Assembly (NCBI GenBank): GCA_900319895.1
Contig: ONQK01000037.1
Span: 1-5,715, forward strand
DNA from: an uncultured Prevotella sp.
Lineage (GTDB): Bacteria; Bacteroidota; Bacteroidia; Bacteroidales; Bacteroidaceae
Length of the DNA: 5,715 nucleotides
Reading direction: 5' to 3'
This document shows positions 4,801 through 5,715 of the stretch, one piece after another (within the stretch, counting starts at the first letter, position 1; the number at the start of each line of letters is the position of its first letter). Position numbers and translations under genes: made by a program. The notes below the pieces were generated by a model, which saw only the letters and a list, made by a program, of their open reading frames with translations, searched no databases and was not told the origin of the DNA.

Positions 4801-5715
4801 TTATTGTCGATATTTCTTGAGTCCTGTCTCAAGGAAGTCGATATAGCCTTTGATGTCTTCTTTATAGCTGTATGACCCATTGAGCGGTTTTCCCTCATTG
4901 TCAAGCAGTACATAGAAGGGTTGGGTCAAAGCGCCGAACTTGCTTTCTTCGAGATATTTCCACTTGTCGCCCGTTGTGCGCAGGGTTAGCTTTCTGCCGT
5001 TGATTTCTACTTCTTGGTGTTGAGGTAGTTTGGTACGGTCGTCTACAACGAGTGAGATGAGGACATAGTCATTGTTCAAGATGTCTGCCACTCGGGCGTC
5101 TGTCCACACGGCTTGTTCCATCTTGCGGCAATTGACGCAGCCGAACCCGGTGAAGTCCAGCATGACAGGCTTGCCTTCTTTTGCTGCGGCTGCCATGCCC
5201 TCGTCGAAGTCGGTAAATCGTGCATGTACTTCGTTGTGGTAGAGGTTGAAGTCTTGTGTGTTCATGGGCGGGGTGAATGCGCCGACTGCTTTGCATGGGG
5301 CGCCCCAAAGCCCTGGTATCATGTAGACGACAAGCGTGAGCGACATCATGCCCAGCATGATGCAGGGCACTGGCATGGCGCGTTTTTCGTCGCCGTCGCT
5401 GCGGAAATGCAACATGCCCATGAGATAGAGCCCCAAAGCTGTGAAGATGACAATCCAAATCGCGAGGAACACTTCGCGGTCGAGGATTCTCCAGCCGTAT
5501 GCCAAGTCGGCCACGGAAAGGAACTTGAACGCGAATGCCAGTTCGATGAAGCCAAGCGTGATTTTGATGATGTTCATCCAAGACCCGGACTTAGGCGCTT
5601 GTTTGAGCCATGTCGGGAATATGGCAAACAGTGTGAATGGCAATGCCAATGCCAGTGCAAAGCCGAACATGCCCAGCGCAGGCCCTACCCAGCTGTTGCC
5701 CGAGGTTGATGCCTC
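4801..5715 (-). CDS. Thiol:disulfide interchange protein DsbD family, C-terminal part
   Basis: The last 304 residues of a gene whose start lies beyond the right edge; the frame is open through base 5715 and ends at TAA 4801-4803. The fragment has four hydrophobic segments (about 9-36, 47-67, 81-104, 116-138), matching the end of the DsbD membrane domain, with the Bacteroidota-typical GMFGFALALALPFTLFAIFP at the first. A loop ending near residue 160 leads to a thioredoxin-like domain (about 168-304). This has GKPVMLDFTGFGCVNCRKME, whose CVNC (193-196, bases 5128-5139) is the redox pair, and a cis-Pro in TQPFYVLLD (Pro266). DsbD carries electrons from cytoplasmic thioredoxin across the inner membrane to periplasmic proteins. 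It is probably the upstream partner of murF in one transcript. The redox-active cysteines of the membrane domain and the N-terminal domain lie outside the window. Family assignment is firm; dsbD as opposed to a paralogue is not settled. Confidence -1.
   Translation of the reverse strand, partial: EASTSGNSWVGPALGMFGFALALALPFTLFAIFPTWLKQAPKSGSWMNIIKITLGFIELAFAFKFLSVADLAYGWRILDREVFLAIWIVIFTALGLYLMGMLHFRSDGDEKRAMPVPCIMLGMMSLTLVVYMIPGLWGAPCKAVGAFTPPMNTQDFNLYHNEVHARFTDFDEGMAAAAKEGKPVMLDFTGFGCVNCRKMEQAVWTDARVADILNNDYVLISLVVDDRTKLPQHQEVEINGRKLTLRTTGDKWKYLEESKFGALTQPFYVLLDNEGKPLNGSYSYKEDIKGYIDFLETGLKKYRQ

Noticed and set aside
5113..5709. 198-aa open frame antisense to the DsbD-type gene
   Set aside because: It is unusually rich in Cys, His and Glu with no recognisable fold and overlaps the CVNC region of a clear gene.
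1..5715. CRISPR array, tRNA or rRNA gene, insertion sequence, att site or riboswitch
   Set aside because: No spaced repeat array, cloverleaf, transposase frame, terminal inverted repeats or known aptamer pattern was seen on either strand.

Overview
The window looks like chromosome from a member of the Bacteroidota, most likely the order Bacteroidales. Three things point there: promoter elements of the TTTG / TAnnTTTG type instead of classical -35/-10 boxes; a secreted protein whose predicted signal-peptide cleavage leaves an N-terminal Gln; and gene types typical of the phylum (a TPR membrane protein with a C-terminal HTH, a DUF3244-like secreted protein, a DsbD form ending in a CVNC thioredoxin domain). 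No database search was possible, so genus is not assigned.

Layout, left to right. Bases 2-199 (+) are the C-terminal end of SufD, an Fe-S cluster assembly scaffold subunit. It converges, with a 28-bp gap, on a LOG-family (TIGR00730-type) nucleotide phosphoribohydrolase gene at 228-788 (-). Bases 789-962 hold no gene but contain a strong hairpin (908-941), the likely terminator of the next gene. At 963-1355 (-) is a 130-aa exported protein resembling DUF3244. A 251-bp very AT-rich divergent intergenic region (1356-1606) separates it from a 586-aa protein at 1607-3367 (+). That protein has a lipoprotein-like signal, TPR-like helical repeats, one transmembrane segment, a coiled coil and a LuxR/sigma-region-4-like HTH. 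After a 78-bp convergent gap come murF (3446-4747, -) and, 53 bp upstream of it on the same strand, the C-terminal half of a DsbD-family thiol:disulfide interchange protein (4801-5715, -), cut by the right edge.

How the genes fit together. sufD, murF and dsbD are housekeeping functions (Fe-S assembly, peptidoglycan precursor synthesis, delivery of reductant to the periplasm). The middle segment (about 228-3367) is more AT-rich (roughly 33-48 % GC in sampled lines against about 58 % in sufD and one dsbD line) and looks accessory. Its centre is a divergent pair: a one-component trans-envelope regulator and a small secreted protein, with promoter-like elements for both in the shared intergenic DNA. 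The most interesting hypothesis is that the regulator controls, or senses, the secreted protein. The arrangement is seen in the sequence; the functional link is inference.
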